Shown piece after piece: positions 46,862 to 55,659 of a stretch of DNA of 64,000 nucleotides; position 1 is the first letter of the stretch; each line of letters starts with the position of its first letter. A program made the translations under genes and the position numbers. The notes under the pieces were generated by a model. It searched no databases and was not told where the DNA came from. It was given only the letters and a program-made list of their open reading frames with translations. The stretch covers positions 682,001-746,000 of the forward strand of contig NZ_CP130649.1 in the NCBI RefSeq assembly GCF_030552895.1, written 5' to 3'. The DNA comes from Tatumella ptyseos (GTDB lineage: Bacteria; Pseudomonadota; Gammaproteobacteria; Enterobacterales; Enterobacteriaceae).

Positions 46862-47338
46862 ATGCGATTATATTCTAGGATGTCTACCGCTGGATTCACC
46901 CTGCTAGAGATACTGATAGTGTTAGTGATCACTGCAGTATTAACAGGCTTAGGGAGTCAGTCCTTAAATCAGTGGCAATCTCGACAGCAGGTCAAGGCCA
47001 GTGCAAAAGAGTTAACCTATTTTTTAGATCGTTTACGCCAGCAGGCCAATGCCTATCACTTAACGATAAAATTTAGGCATTCGCTACAAAATGAGGAGAC
47101 AGAAATTAGTGCGGTAAGCGAACGCTGGACCGGTAGGAACAAAAAGTGGACGTGGAAACCTAACACTCCCAAAGTAAAGTTGTTAGCGGTGGTGGGTGAG
47201 CCCCGTTTTTTTGGAAAACATGGCACCGCTTGGCCGGGAAGCTTTGAAATTGGGAATCAGGCTACACGTTGGAGAGTCATTATTTCTACCCATGGCAGAG
47301 TCCGTTACTGCGAGAGCCATATTAAGGGGTGTCAATGA
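46862..47338 (+). CDS. ppdA: Prepilin-like protein PpdA
   Basis: 158 residues with a type IV pilin/pseudopilin leader: MRLYSRMSTAG then FTLLEILIVLVITAVLTGLG, cut after Gly with Glu at +5, followed by the hydrophobic helix. It closely resembles E. coli PpdA by leader and location at the head of ppdA-ppdB-ygdB-ppdC. An ATG at 46880 (MSTAGFTLLE) would give a leader of more usual length; neither start has a strong ribosome site. Probably a minor pseudopilin. Confidence 0.85.
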   Translation: MRLYSRMSTAGFTLLEILIVLVITAVLTGLGSQSLNQWQSRQQVKASAKELTYFLDRLRQQANAYHLTIKFRHSLQNEETEISAVSERWTGRNKKWTWKPNTPKVKLLAVVGEPRFFGKHGTAWPGSFEIGNQATRWRVIISTHGRVRYCESHIKGCQ

Positions 47339-47886
47339 AGTCAGCTATTGAACGTCAAGCCGGTTTTAGTCTGATTGAACTCCTGATCGCCTTAACGATT
47401 GGCGCCATACTTCTACTTAGTGCTGAACGTTTATTACCCTTGGTATGGCAACAGATGTCAGCGATGGAACAACGGCAATGGGTCCGCACTGAAATGCAAC
47501 GATTACTACTCTTACTCGAAAAAGCGATTCGTCGAGCAGGATTTTGTAATGGAGATCGCTGTGGCGGGGTCAGTATGGAAATCAAAGATGAAGGTAAGTG
47601 TTTACTTATTCGCTGGGATGATAATGCCAATGGTCAATGGGAAGGCCCCGCGCATTCACAAAGCGATTATTTCGGTTACCGATACCGTGGGCTAGCCATA
47701 GAGAGTGCCAGAGGGGTGGTCGATTGTCACTCAGGGCAGTGGTCGCGCTTAACCCTCCCTACACAGGTGCAAGTGGTTGATTTCCAGGTAAAGAGGGTCG
47801 CTCAGCAGGTAGAAATCTACCTAAGGATAAAAGCGGGTAAGTACACACTTAATCGCCAACACAGAGTTAATCGAGAGAATAGCTAA
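47335..47886 (+). CDS. ppdB: Prepilin-like protein PpdB
   Basis: 183 residues from the ATG at 47335, which overlaps the ppdA stop (ATGA) and has AAGGGG upstream; a GTG two codons earlier is less likely. Leader MKSAIERQAG then FSLIELLIALTIGAILLLSAE is a standard prepilin signal. The rest resembles PulJ/GspJ-like minor pseudopilins, including paired cysteines (FCNGDRCGG, CLLIRWDDNANGQWEG). It is in an operon with ppdA and ygdB. Confidence 0.87.
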   Translation: MKSAIERQAGFSLIELLIALTIGAILLLSAERLLPLVWQQMSAMEQRQWVRTEMQRLLLLLEKAIRRAGFCNGDRCGGVSMEIKDEGKCLLIRWDDNANGQWEGPAHSQSDYFGYRYRGLAIESARGVVDCHSGQWSRLTLPTQVQVVDFQVKRVAQQVEIYLRIKAGKYTLNRQHRVNRENS

Positions 47887-48344
47887 TGGCTATTTCATCT
47901 CGTAGCTCATCACAAGCAGGGAGTGTGGCCTTATTAAGCGTCCTACTGGTCATGATGTTAGCAATAGGTGTTTTACGCTTGAGCAGTGATTCTCTGCGTT
48001 ATGGAGCACAGCAGGTCAACGATGAGAAAAATTATTTTCGAGCATTCTATCAAGCGCAGTCAGCGTTGGCTTGGGGGCGAGCCTTCACCTGGTCAGTGGC
48101 ACAAGGGTGGCAATGCCCGTTATCGCCGTCAGCTTCTTTCTCGGTCTGTTTTTTACAAACTTCGCCATCGGAGGGCTGGTTACGAGGTGCCTCTGAAAAG
48201 AGTGAGTGGTTACTTTGGCAGCGAGTCATTTTCAATGAACTTTCCCCAGGACGACTCCGGCGACATCCTCGCGGCTGGACCGATGACTGCCCACTGTCCA
48301 CCGAACTGTGCACCGCATCATTGTTTAGGGATAAGCTTGGTTGA
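47886..48344 (+). CDS. ygdB: YgdB-like protein (DUF2509), pseudopilin-operon member
   Basis: 152 residues. It begins with a polar segment and then a hydrophobic helix (GSVALLSVLLVMMLAIGVLRL). The central QAQSALAWGRAFTW and late PRGWTDDCPLSTELC match E. coli YgdB, which resembles PulK/PilX-like minor pilins lacking the Glu-5. The start overlaps the ppdB stop (TAATG). The last 62 bases overlap the probable ppdC start. Confidence 0.85.
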   Translation: MAISSRSSSQAGSVALLSVLLVMMLAIGVLRLSSDSLRYGAQQVNDEKNYFRAFYQAQSALAWGRAFTWSVAQGWQCPLSPSASFSVCFLQTSPSEGWLRGASEKSEWLLWQRVIFNELSPGRLRRHPRGWTDDCPLSTELCTASLFRDKLG

Positions 48345-48624
48345 GGTGCTGATTGCCTTAACATTATTATCGATCAGTAGTTTACTGATTTTACAGTTTA
48401 TCAGTAGCTTACAGCTCAGTGAGCAGACTCTGTGGCAACGCCGTGAAACGTGGTGGGTATTAGCGCAACAGTTAGAAGGACGTCAGAGCGCTAACGACGC
48501 CATTATCGAACAGCTGATTGCGGAAACCCATGGCTGCTATTGGCAACGTGTCGCCTGGCAAGTGGCAAAGCGTTCACCACTGTATTTGGAACGTTTACAT
48601 TGTCCGCAGAAAGGGGACGAGTAG
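48283..48624 (+). CDS. ppdC: Prepilin-like protein PpdC
   Basis: 113 residues from the ATG at 48283. The prepilin site is HCLG then ISLVEVLIALTLLSISSLLIL, with Glu at +5. The C-terminal LYLERLHCPQKG matches the RLHCP end of E. coli PpdC. The frame is open much further upstream (to 47986), but that part is out-of-frame ygdB sequence. The chosen start gives an unusually Cys/His/Pro-rich 16-residue leader and overlaps ygdB by 62 bases; no clear ribosome site is seen, so it probably depends on ygdB translation. Confidence 0.78.
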   Translation: MTAHCPPNCAPHHCLGISLVEVLIALTLLSISSLLILQFISSLQLSEQTLWQRRETWWVLAQQLEGRQSANDAIIEQLIAETHGCYWQRVAWQVAKRSPLYLERLHCPQKGDE

Positions 48625-48685
48625 GTCGTGATCCGCGACGAGGCAAGGTATACTGCTGTACTGGGTTGTAGGAGAAGAGGTCACA

Positions 48686-51600
48686 ATGTTTCGTGTTTGG
48701 CATTCAAATCGTCTTGATTTATTGAAAGATCTGGTCACCTCGATAATGGAGAATGATCCGCTACCCGACCCCCTTGAACAGGAAGTGGTATTGGTACAAA
48801 GCCCCGGCATGGCACAGTGGCTGCAAATGGAATTAGCCTTAGGTTTTCATTCGCGTATTGCTGCTAATATTCATTTTCCGCTCCCTGCAACCTTCATTTG
48901 GCAGATGTTCGTTGCCGTCTTACCTAATATTCCCACTGAGAGCGCGTTTACGAAAAGTGCGATGACATGGAAACTGATGCATCTCTTACCTTCTTTGCGA
49001 GAGGAGCCAGCGTTTCAGGTGCTTAGCGATTATCTTGCTGAGGAGGGGGATCCCCGCAAGTTATACCAACTTTGTGCACAAGTCGCTGACCTCTTCGACC
49101 ACTACCTAGTGTACCGTCCTGACTGGTTAGCGCTATGGGAGCAGGGAGAGTGTATTGCGGAATTAGGGGGTGCTCAAACATGGCAAGCGCCGCTATGGCA
49201 AGCACTGGTCGACTACACTGCGCAGATTGGTCAACCCGAATGGCACCGTGCTAATCTTTATCAACGCTTTATACAGCGTCTCGCCGGCACTGACTTGCAG
49301 GCCGTTTTACCCAAGCGGGTCTTTATCTGTGGGATTTCCTCTTTACCGCCAATCTATTTGCAGGCGCTCGAAGCCTTAGGTCGGCATTGCGAAATCCATC
49401 TTCTCTTTACCAACCCGTGCCAACACTACTGGGGCGATATTCAAGACCGCGCATTCCTTGCTCGGCTACTCACCCGGCGACGTAAGGTTTATGCACTGAA
49501 GCAACAACAGTGGCAAGACACCGGTGAGCAGCGCGCTTTATTTAAAGCGCCGGATATTGCGCCACAACTATTTAGTGAAGAGGGTGAACAAGCGCTGCCG
49601 AACCCTCTACTCGCTTCATGGGGGCGACAAGGACGGGATAATCTCTATCTGCTGGCGCAGATGGAAAGTGTGAATGATGAGATTCATGCGTTTGTTGAAA
49701 GTGAACCGACTCATCTGCTCTCGCAACTGCAGCACGATATTTTACAATTAGAAGATCATTCAATCGTCGGATTAACGTCTGAACAGTTTATCAACAGCAA
49801 CAGCAAGCGACCGTTGGCGCATGACGATCGCTCAATCACCCTAAGTAGTTGCCACAATGCTCAGCGTGAAGTCGAAGTTCTGCGGGACTATCTTCTCACG
49901 TTACTCGAGAACGATCCGGACCTCAGTCCACGCGATATTATCGTGATGGTGGCCGATATCGATATCTATACCCCGTATATTGAAGCGGCTTTCTCGAAAG
50001 CGAATAATGAAGCTTATTTACCTTTTTCTATCTCGGATCGCAGTGCCAGCTATGCACACCCAGTCATCCAAGCGTTTATCCAATTATTAATGCTACCTGA
50101 TAGCCGTTTTACATCAGAACAGGTATTGTCCCTGCTTGAAGTGCCGGCACTCGCTGAGCGTTTTGCTATCAGTGAAGAACAGCTACAGCGCTTGCGTCAT
50201 TGGGTCGAAGCGTCTGGGATTCGCTGGGGATTAGATGATGAAAGCGTTGCCGATCTCGCGCTACCCGTCACCGGTCAGCACACTTGGCAGTTTGGGATCC
50301 AACGTATGCTTCTCGGTGTCGCCATGGATAGTACGCAAGGGGATTGGCAGGGCATATTACCCTTCGATGAAAGTGCAGGATTATTGGGAGAATTAGCCGG
50401 ACAATTGGCTGAGTTTCTGGCCGCACTCCGTGAGTGGCGTGAACGTCTCACCCAATCCTACACGCTCGAGGAGTGGTTACCCTATTGTCGGCAATTGACC
50501 GAGCGCTTTTTTATTGGCGATGCAGAGAGCCAAGCCGCGTTAGAAGTGATTCACGAACAGTGGCGTAAGGTGATCCAAGAGGGGATTACGGCGCAGTACA
50601 CGCAACCTATTCCTATGACACTATTACGGGATGAACTTCGCGGCAGACTTGAACAACAGCGTATTAGCCAGCGATTCTTAGCGGGACAGGTTAACTTCTG
50701 CACATTAATGCCTATGCGCTCTATCCCCTTTAAGGTGGTCTGTCTGTTAGGCATGAATGATGGGGTCTATCCACGAACTTTGCTGCCTTCCGGTTTTGAT
50801 CTGATGCCGAAACAACCCCGTAAAGGGGATAGAAATCGCCGCGACGATGACCGCTATCTCTTCCTGGAAGCTTTAACCTCGGCACAGCACTATTTTTATG
50901 TCAGCTATGTGGGGCGCTCGATACAAGATAATCAGCCTCGCCTTGCCTCGGTATTGGTCACGGAGTTATTGGAATATATCGGGCAAAGTTTTTACCTCGA
51001 GGGCGATGCACACTGTGATGTCGATGAAAGCGCACGGCGCGTCCAGCAACATCTGGTTTTAGCCCAAGCCCGCACGCCGTTTTCTGCGGAAAATTTTAGT
51101 GAACAGAACCCTTGGCACTCCTTTGCTCAGCAATGGACAGCGGCGGCGAATCGTGAAGGGCTGCCACAGCCGCTCTTTTCCCAACCTCTCGACCCTTATA
51201 TTCCTGAAGAGCTTTCTCTTACCGCCTTCATCAGTTTTTGGCGGCACCCGATTCGAGCATGGTTTACTCGGCGCTTAGGCGTCTATTTTCAACGTGAAGA
51301 GGTTGGACTTCCTGAGAGTGAACCTTTTATCCACGATAATTTGACCCGTTATCAGCTCAACCAACGGTTATTAAATACCTTAATCGACGAACAGCCGGCT
51401 GAGCCGCTTTATCGCCATTATCGTCTATCAGGGCAGCTGCCTTATGGTGCATATGGCCGACTACTCTGGCAGCGACAATGTCTCGAGATGGAGAAAATCG
51501 CCGATACCGTTGTGGCGGAAAGACAGCCTACCCAGAGCTTGGAAGTCGATCTTATGTTGAAGGAAACCCGTGTAGTGGGGTGGTTACCTCAGGTTCAGGC

Positions 51601-52114
51601 AGATGGTCTGCTACGCTGGCGTCCCGGCAAGCTCAATTTAACCGATGGGTTAGTGTTATGGATTGAACACTTACTCTATTGTGCGATGGGGGGGCAAGGT
51701 ATCAGCCGATTATATGGACGGGACGAGAGCTGCTGGCGTTTTTTACCCCTGTCAACGGAGGCGGCGAAAGTCGAGCTGGAACGACTGATGCAGGGCTATT
51801 ACCAAGGGTTGGTCGAACCACTCTGGTTGTTGAAAGAGAGTGGGGGGAGTTGGTTGCAGGCAGCATTACTTAAAAATAGTCAACCTCCCGTCATTGATTG
51901 GCAGGAAAGTACGCAGGAGCGTGCCTTACAACACTTACACAGCGCCTGGAATGAAGGGTACCTGATGGACGGAGAGGGGAGCGACCCCTATCTACAACGG
52001 TTAGCACCGCAATTAACTGCAGAACAGGTTACGGCTATTTGTCAGCAAGCAGAATGTTGGTATTTACCGGTATTGCAATCACATTGCCCTGTAACGTCGG
52101 AGGCCGCATCATGA
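48686..52114 (+). CDS. recC: Exodeoxyribonuclease V subunit RecC
   Basis: 1142 residues (1122 in E. coli). Non-catalytic subunit of the RecBCD helicase-nuclease that splits the duplex and recognises Chi. N-terminal MFRVWHSNRLDLLKDLVTSIM, VLVQSPGMAQWLQMELA and SCHNAQREVEVLRDYLL match the enterobacterial protein, and C-terminal segments such as PFSISDRSA and LLGMNDGVYPRT agree. It precedes recB with an ATGA overlap. In E. coli ptrA (pitrilysin) sits between recC and recB; it is absent here. Confidence 0.96.
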   Translation: MFRVWHSNRLDLLKDLVTSIMENDPLPDPLEQEVVLVQSPGMAQWLQMELALGFHSRIAANIHFPLPATFIWQMFVAVLPNIPTESAFTKSAMTWKLMHLLPSLREEPAFQVLSDYLAEEGDPRKLYQLCAQVADLFDHYLVYRPDWLALWEQGECIAELGGAQTWQAPLWQALVDYTAQIGQPEWHRANLYQRFIQRLAGTDLQAVLPKRVFICGISSLPPIYLQALEALGRHCEIHLLFTNPCQHYWGDIQDRAFLARLLTRRRKVYALKQQQWQDTGEQRALFKAPDIAPQLFSEEGEQALPNPLLASWGRQGRDNLYLLAQMESVNDEIHAFVESEPTHLLSQLQHDILQLEDHSIVGLTSEQFINSNSKRPLAHDDRSITLSSCHNAQREVEVLRDYLLTLLENDPDLSPRDIIVMVADIDIYTPYIEAAFSKANNEAYLPFSISDRSASYAHPVIQAFIQLLMLPDSRFTSEQVLSLLEVPALAERFAISEEQLQRLRHWVEASGIRWGLDDESVADLALPVTGQHTWQFGIQRMLLGVAMDSTQGDWQGILPFDESAGLLGELAGQLAEFLAALREWRERLTQSYTLEEWLPYCRQLTERFFIGDAESQAALEVIHEQWRKVIQEGITAQYTQPIPMTLLRDELRGRLEQQRISQRFLAGQVNFCTLMPMRSIPFKVVCLLGMNDGVYPRTLLPSGFDLMPKQPRKGDRNRRDDDRYLFLEALTSAQHYFYVSYVGRSIQDNQPRLASVLVTELLEYIGQSFYLEGDAHCDVDESARRVQQHLVLAQARTPFSAENFSEQNPWHSFAQQWTAAANREGLPQPLFSQPLDPYIPEELSLTAFISFWRHPIRAWFTRRLGVYFQREEVGLPESEPFIHDNLTRYQLNQRLLNTLIDEQPAEPLYRHYRLSGQLPYGAYGRLLWQRQCLEMEKIADTVVAERQPTQSLEVDLMLKETRVVGWLPQVQADGLLRWRPGKLNLTDGLVLWIEHLLYCAMGGQGISRLYGRDESCWRFLPLSTEAAKVELERLMQGYYQGLVEPLWLLKESGGSWLQAALLKNSQPPVIDWQESTQERALQHLHSAWNEGYLMDGEGSDPYLQRLAPQLTAEQVTAICQQAECWYLPVLQSHCPVTSEAAS

Positions 52115-55100
52115 ACCCTACCTCTTCGTCGATAATTCTGAATCCTTTTACTCTACCTTTGCAGGGGCAACGACTTATTGAAGCCTCAGCCGGTACAGGT
52201 AAGACCTTTACGCTGGCCATTCTCTATTTACGCTTGCTGTTAGGACTGGGCAAGGAGAACGCTTGGCCCCGACTACTCTCAGTGGAAGAGATTTTAGTGG
52301 TGACCTTTACCGAGGCGGCCACTGAAGAACTTCGAGGGCGTATTCGCGATAATATTCATCAGTTAAGGATTGCCTGTATTCGCGGTGATTCCGAACATCC
52401 GGTGATGAAACAATTATTAGCGGAAATTGACGATAAAGCGCAAGCCGCGATGACCTTATTATTGGCCGAAAGGCAGATGGATGAATCGGCCATTTATACG
52501 ATACACGGCTTCTGTCAGCGAATGTTAAATCTTAACGCCTTTGAATCGGGGATGTTGTTTCAACAACAGTTACTGGAGGATGAGCAACAACTCTTACGCC
52601 AAGCAACAGAGGATTTTTGGCGACGCTATTGTTATCCCTTAGAAGACGCGATTGCGCAAGAGGTGATGGCACTGTTCAGTGGCCCTGAGCATCTATTGCA
52701 CTCGGTTAAAAGCTGGTTACAGGGTGACGCCCCTGAACTCAAACACCCGCTCTCTACGCCAGATTTGACGGCGTGTCATCATGAAAATAGCCGTCGTATT
52801 CTCGCATTAAAGCAGCAATGGCGAGAGGTTGCTGCGGAAGTGTATGACTGGGTGATGAAGTCTGATGTCGATAAAAGGAGTTATTCTTCGCGACACGTCC
52901 CTAACTGGATTAGTGTGATAACGCTTTGGGCGGAAAGTGATGAGACTGGTTATCAGTTGCCACAAAAAGAGTTAGAAAAATTTGGTCAGGCATTGCTCAT
53001 TGAGAAAACCAAAAAAGGGCAAGCGCCCCAACAGCCGATCTTCGAAGCAATAGATCATTTTCTCGCTACGCCGATCTCATTATATGAGCCATTAGTCGCC
53101 TTAGCGCTTAACGATATCCGCGCAAATTTACGACAAGAAAAAGAACGTTACGCCCTGCTGAGTTTCGACGATCTATTAACGAAGCTCGATCACGGCCTTC
53201 AGTCAGCACAGGGCGAAGCGCTGGCCGAAGCGATCCGCCAACGCTATCCCGTAGCGATGGTTGATGAGTTCCAAGATACGGATCCGACTCAGTACCGGAT
53301 TTTTAGCCGTATTTATGCCCAGCCTTCAGATACGGCCTTACTGCTGATTGGCGATCCTAAGCAAGCGATCTATGCTTTCCGTGGCGCAGATATTTTTACT
53401 TACCTTAAAGCGCGCGATGAAGTCACTGACCACTATTCACTGCATACTAATTGGCGCTCCTCGCCAGGTATGGTTGATACCGTTAATCGGCTATTTCAAC
53501 AAGTCGAACATCCTTTTCTCTTTGCCGATATTCCCTTTTTGCCTGTTGCTTCTGCGCCTAATAATCAGTCACTGAGTGTGTGGCGAGAGGGTAAACAGCA
53601 ACCTGCAATGCGCTGGTGGCTAAAGGAGGGAGAAGGATGCAATGTGTCCGATTACCACCAGACAATGGCGCACTATTGTGCGAATGATATTGCGCAATGG
53701 TTGACGGCAGGGCAGCAGGGAAAGGCATGGCTGGCCAGAGGCGAGACGCGCCGTAAGGTTACTGCAGCAGATATTACCGTGCTGGTGCGCAGTCGTCGTG
53801 AAGCCAGTTTGATCCGCGATGCACTGCAACAACTCGGTATCGCGTCGGTCTATCTATCGAGTCGAGATAGCGTTTACCAGACAGTGGAGGCACAAGAGTT
53901 ACTCTGGGTAGTAGAGGCTATTTTGCACCCGCAGCAAGAGTCATTATTACGGACTGCACTGGCGACCCAGCTGTTAGGCTACTCTGCTGCGCAAATAGAG
54001 GCGCTAAATCACGATAGTGGGCAATGGGATGCACTTACCGATCAGTTTACTGAGTGGCAACAACAGTGGCGAAAATTTGGTTTTTTACCCATGTTTCGTC
54101 AAGTATTACGTGACTATGGTCTGGCCGAGAATCTCTTATCAAGCCCACGGGGGGAGAGACGACTGACCGATCTATTGCATGTCAGTGAGCTCTTACAAAC
54201 CGCTTCTTCAGAACATGATACGCCCCATGCTCTGTTACGTTTTTTTGCCCAGCAAGTCGATCAACCTGACGACAATGCGCGCAATCAGCAATTACGCTTG
54301 GAGAGCGACCAAGATCTTGTGCAGATTGTCACGATCCATAAATCGAAGGGCTTGGAATATCCGTTGGTATGGTTACCCTTCATTGCAAGTTACCGAGAAA
54401 CGAAACAACCGCTATACCACGATCGACAACATTTCTCGGCGGTACTCGATCTACAAGGTGACGAAGAGAGCTTAACCTTAGCAGAAGAAGAGAGGCTGGC
54501 CGAGGATTTACGCCTGCTCTACGTAGCCCTAACACGGGCAATTTGGCACTGTAGTATTGGTATCGCCCCGCTATTTTATCGTAAACGCAAGTATCAAGGG
54601 CCGACCGAATTGGAGCACAGTGCTGTAGGGTATTTGGTACAGAAAGGCCAAGCGGCTAGCGCAGAACAGCTTGCTGAGGCTCTTGAGAACATGGCGGATG
54701 CTGAGTGTGAGGTCGTATTGACCCATGCCTCAACGTCCACTCGCTATCAACCAGAGTCTGCGGTCACGACAGCCGTGTCGGCAAAAGTGCTACAACGGTC
54801 GTTACAGGATCATTGGCGTGTGACCAGTTATTCAGCCCTGACACACCATGCGAGTAGCCGACAACTCTTTGTACCCGGATTTGATGCTGAAGTCATTACC
54901 GAGCAGGAGGAAGCGCTTTCGCCGCTTTCGACCGTGCATCAGTTCCCAAAAGGCGCTGCACCCGGGACATTCTTGCACCACCTATTCGAAAATCTCGATT
55001 TTACAGCGCCGCCCCAGACGCAGTGGGTGGCAGAGCAATTGCTCGCGTGGGGATATGAAGAGAGTTGGACGCCAGTCGTTCAGAAATGGATTGAGCGCGT

Positions 55101-55659
55101 CTTAGCGCAACCCCTTCCCGATGCCGGTACTTCACTTTCCTCGATTCGAGAGCGTGATCGATTAATCGAAATGGAATTTTGGATCCCGATTGAAAGGAGG
55201 CTCGATGCCATTAGCGTCGATCACTGTATCAAAGATCATGATCCCTTATCTGCTCAAGCAGGACAGTTAGTCTTCGCTCAGGTTCAGGGAATGCTGAAAG
55301 GCTTTATTGACTTAGTTTTTCGTTGGCAGGGTAAATATTATATCGCCGATTACAAGTCGAATTGGCTAGGCGCGGATAGCCAAGCTTATACTCAGAGCGC
55401 CATGCAAGGGGCAATGATTGAACATCGCTACGATTTTCAATATCAGTTATATACTCTCGCACTTCATCGCTACTTGCGTCATCGCCTGCCTAATTATGAT
55501 TATGAACAGCATTTTGGCGGTGTTTATTACCTATTTTTACGAGGGATGGCGGATGATCTCCCCGGAAATGGGATCTTCTTTACACGTCCGTCTTTTGCCT
55601 TAATTGAACAACTGGATCATCTCTTCAGTAAAGAGGAAGCAATTGATGAATCTCATTGA
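52111..55659 (+). CDS. recB: Exodeoxyribonuclease V subunit RecB
   Basis: 1182 residues. 3'-5' helicase and the only nuclease of RecBCD. Walker A is EASAGTGKTFTLA, followed by VVTFTEAATEELRGRI, VDEFQDTDPTQYRIF (Walker B), GDPKQAIYAFRGAD and TIHKSKGLEYPLVWLP (motifs III-V), and the C-terminal nuclease with GFIDLVF...YYIADYKSNWLG (D-x-K active site). The start at 52111 overlaps the recC stop; an open frame 24 codons upstream lies inside recC and is rejected. The 3' end overlaps recD by 14 bases. Confidence 0.97.
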   Translation: MNPTSSSIILNPFTLPLQGQRLIEASAGTGKTFTLAILYLRLLLGLGKENAWPRLLSVEEILVVTFTEAATEELRGRIRDNIHQLRIACIRGDSEHPVMKQLLAEIDDKAQAAMTLLLAERQMDESAIYTIHGFCQRMLNLNAFESGMLFQQQLLEDEQQLLRQATEDFWRRYCYPLEDAIAQEVMALFSGPEHLLHSVKSWLQGDAPELKHPLSTPDLTACHHENSRRILALKQQWREVAAEVYDWVMKSDVDKRSYSSRHVPNWISVITLWAESDETGYQLPQKELEKFGQALLIEKTKKGQAPQQPIFEAIDHFLATPISLYEPLVALALNDIRANLRQEKERYALLSFDDLLTKLDHGLQSAQGEALAEAIRQRYPVAMVDEFQDTDPTQYRIFSRIYAQPSDTALLLIGDPKQAIYAFRGADIFTYLKARDEVTDHYSLHTNWRSSPGMVDTVNRLFQQVEHPFLFADIPFLPVASAPNNQSLSVWREGKQQPAMRWWLKEGEGCNVSDYHQTMAHYCANDIAQWLTAGQQGKAWLARGETRRKVTAADITVLVRSRREASLIRDALQQLGIASVYLSSRDSVYQTVEAQELLWVVEAILHPQQESLLRTALATQLLGYSAAQIEALNHDSGQWDALTDQFTEWQQQWRKFGFLPMFRQVLRDYGLAENLLSSPRGERRLTDLLHVSELLQTASSEHDTPHALLRFFAQQVDQPDDNARNQQLRLESDQDLVQIVTIHKSKGLEYPLVWLPFIASYRETKQPLYHDRQHFSAVLDLQGDEESLTLAEEERLAEDLRLLYVALTRAIWHCSIGIAPLFYRKRKYQGPTELEHSAVGYLVQKGQAASAEQLAEALENMADAECEVVLTHASTSTRYQPESAVTTAVSAKVLQRSLQDHWRVTSYSALTHHASSRQLFVPGFDAEVITEQEEALSPLSTVHQFPKGAAPGTFLHHLFENLDFTAPPQTQWVAEQLLAWGYEESWTPVVQKWIERVLAQPLPDAGTSLSSIRERDRLIEMEFWIPIERRLDAISVDHCIKDHDPLSAQAGQLVFAQVQGMLKGFIDLVFRWQGKYYIADYKSNWLGADSQAYTQSAMQGAMIEHRYDFQYQLYTLALHRYLRHRLPNYDYEQHFGGVYYLFLRGMADDLPGNGIFFTRPSFALIEQLDHLFSKEEAIDESH

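Noticed and set aside
47986..48282. Upstream extension of the ppdC frame
   Set aside because: It lies out of frame within ygdB, and the prepilin cleavage site would be far from the N-terminus.
52039..52110. Earlier start for recB
   Set aside because: It would add 24 residues overlapping recC; the ATG at 52111 with the ATGA overlap gives the normal RecB N-terminus.
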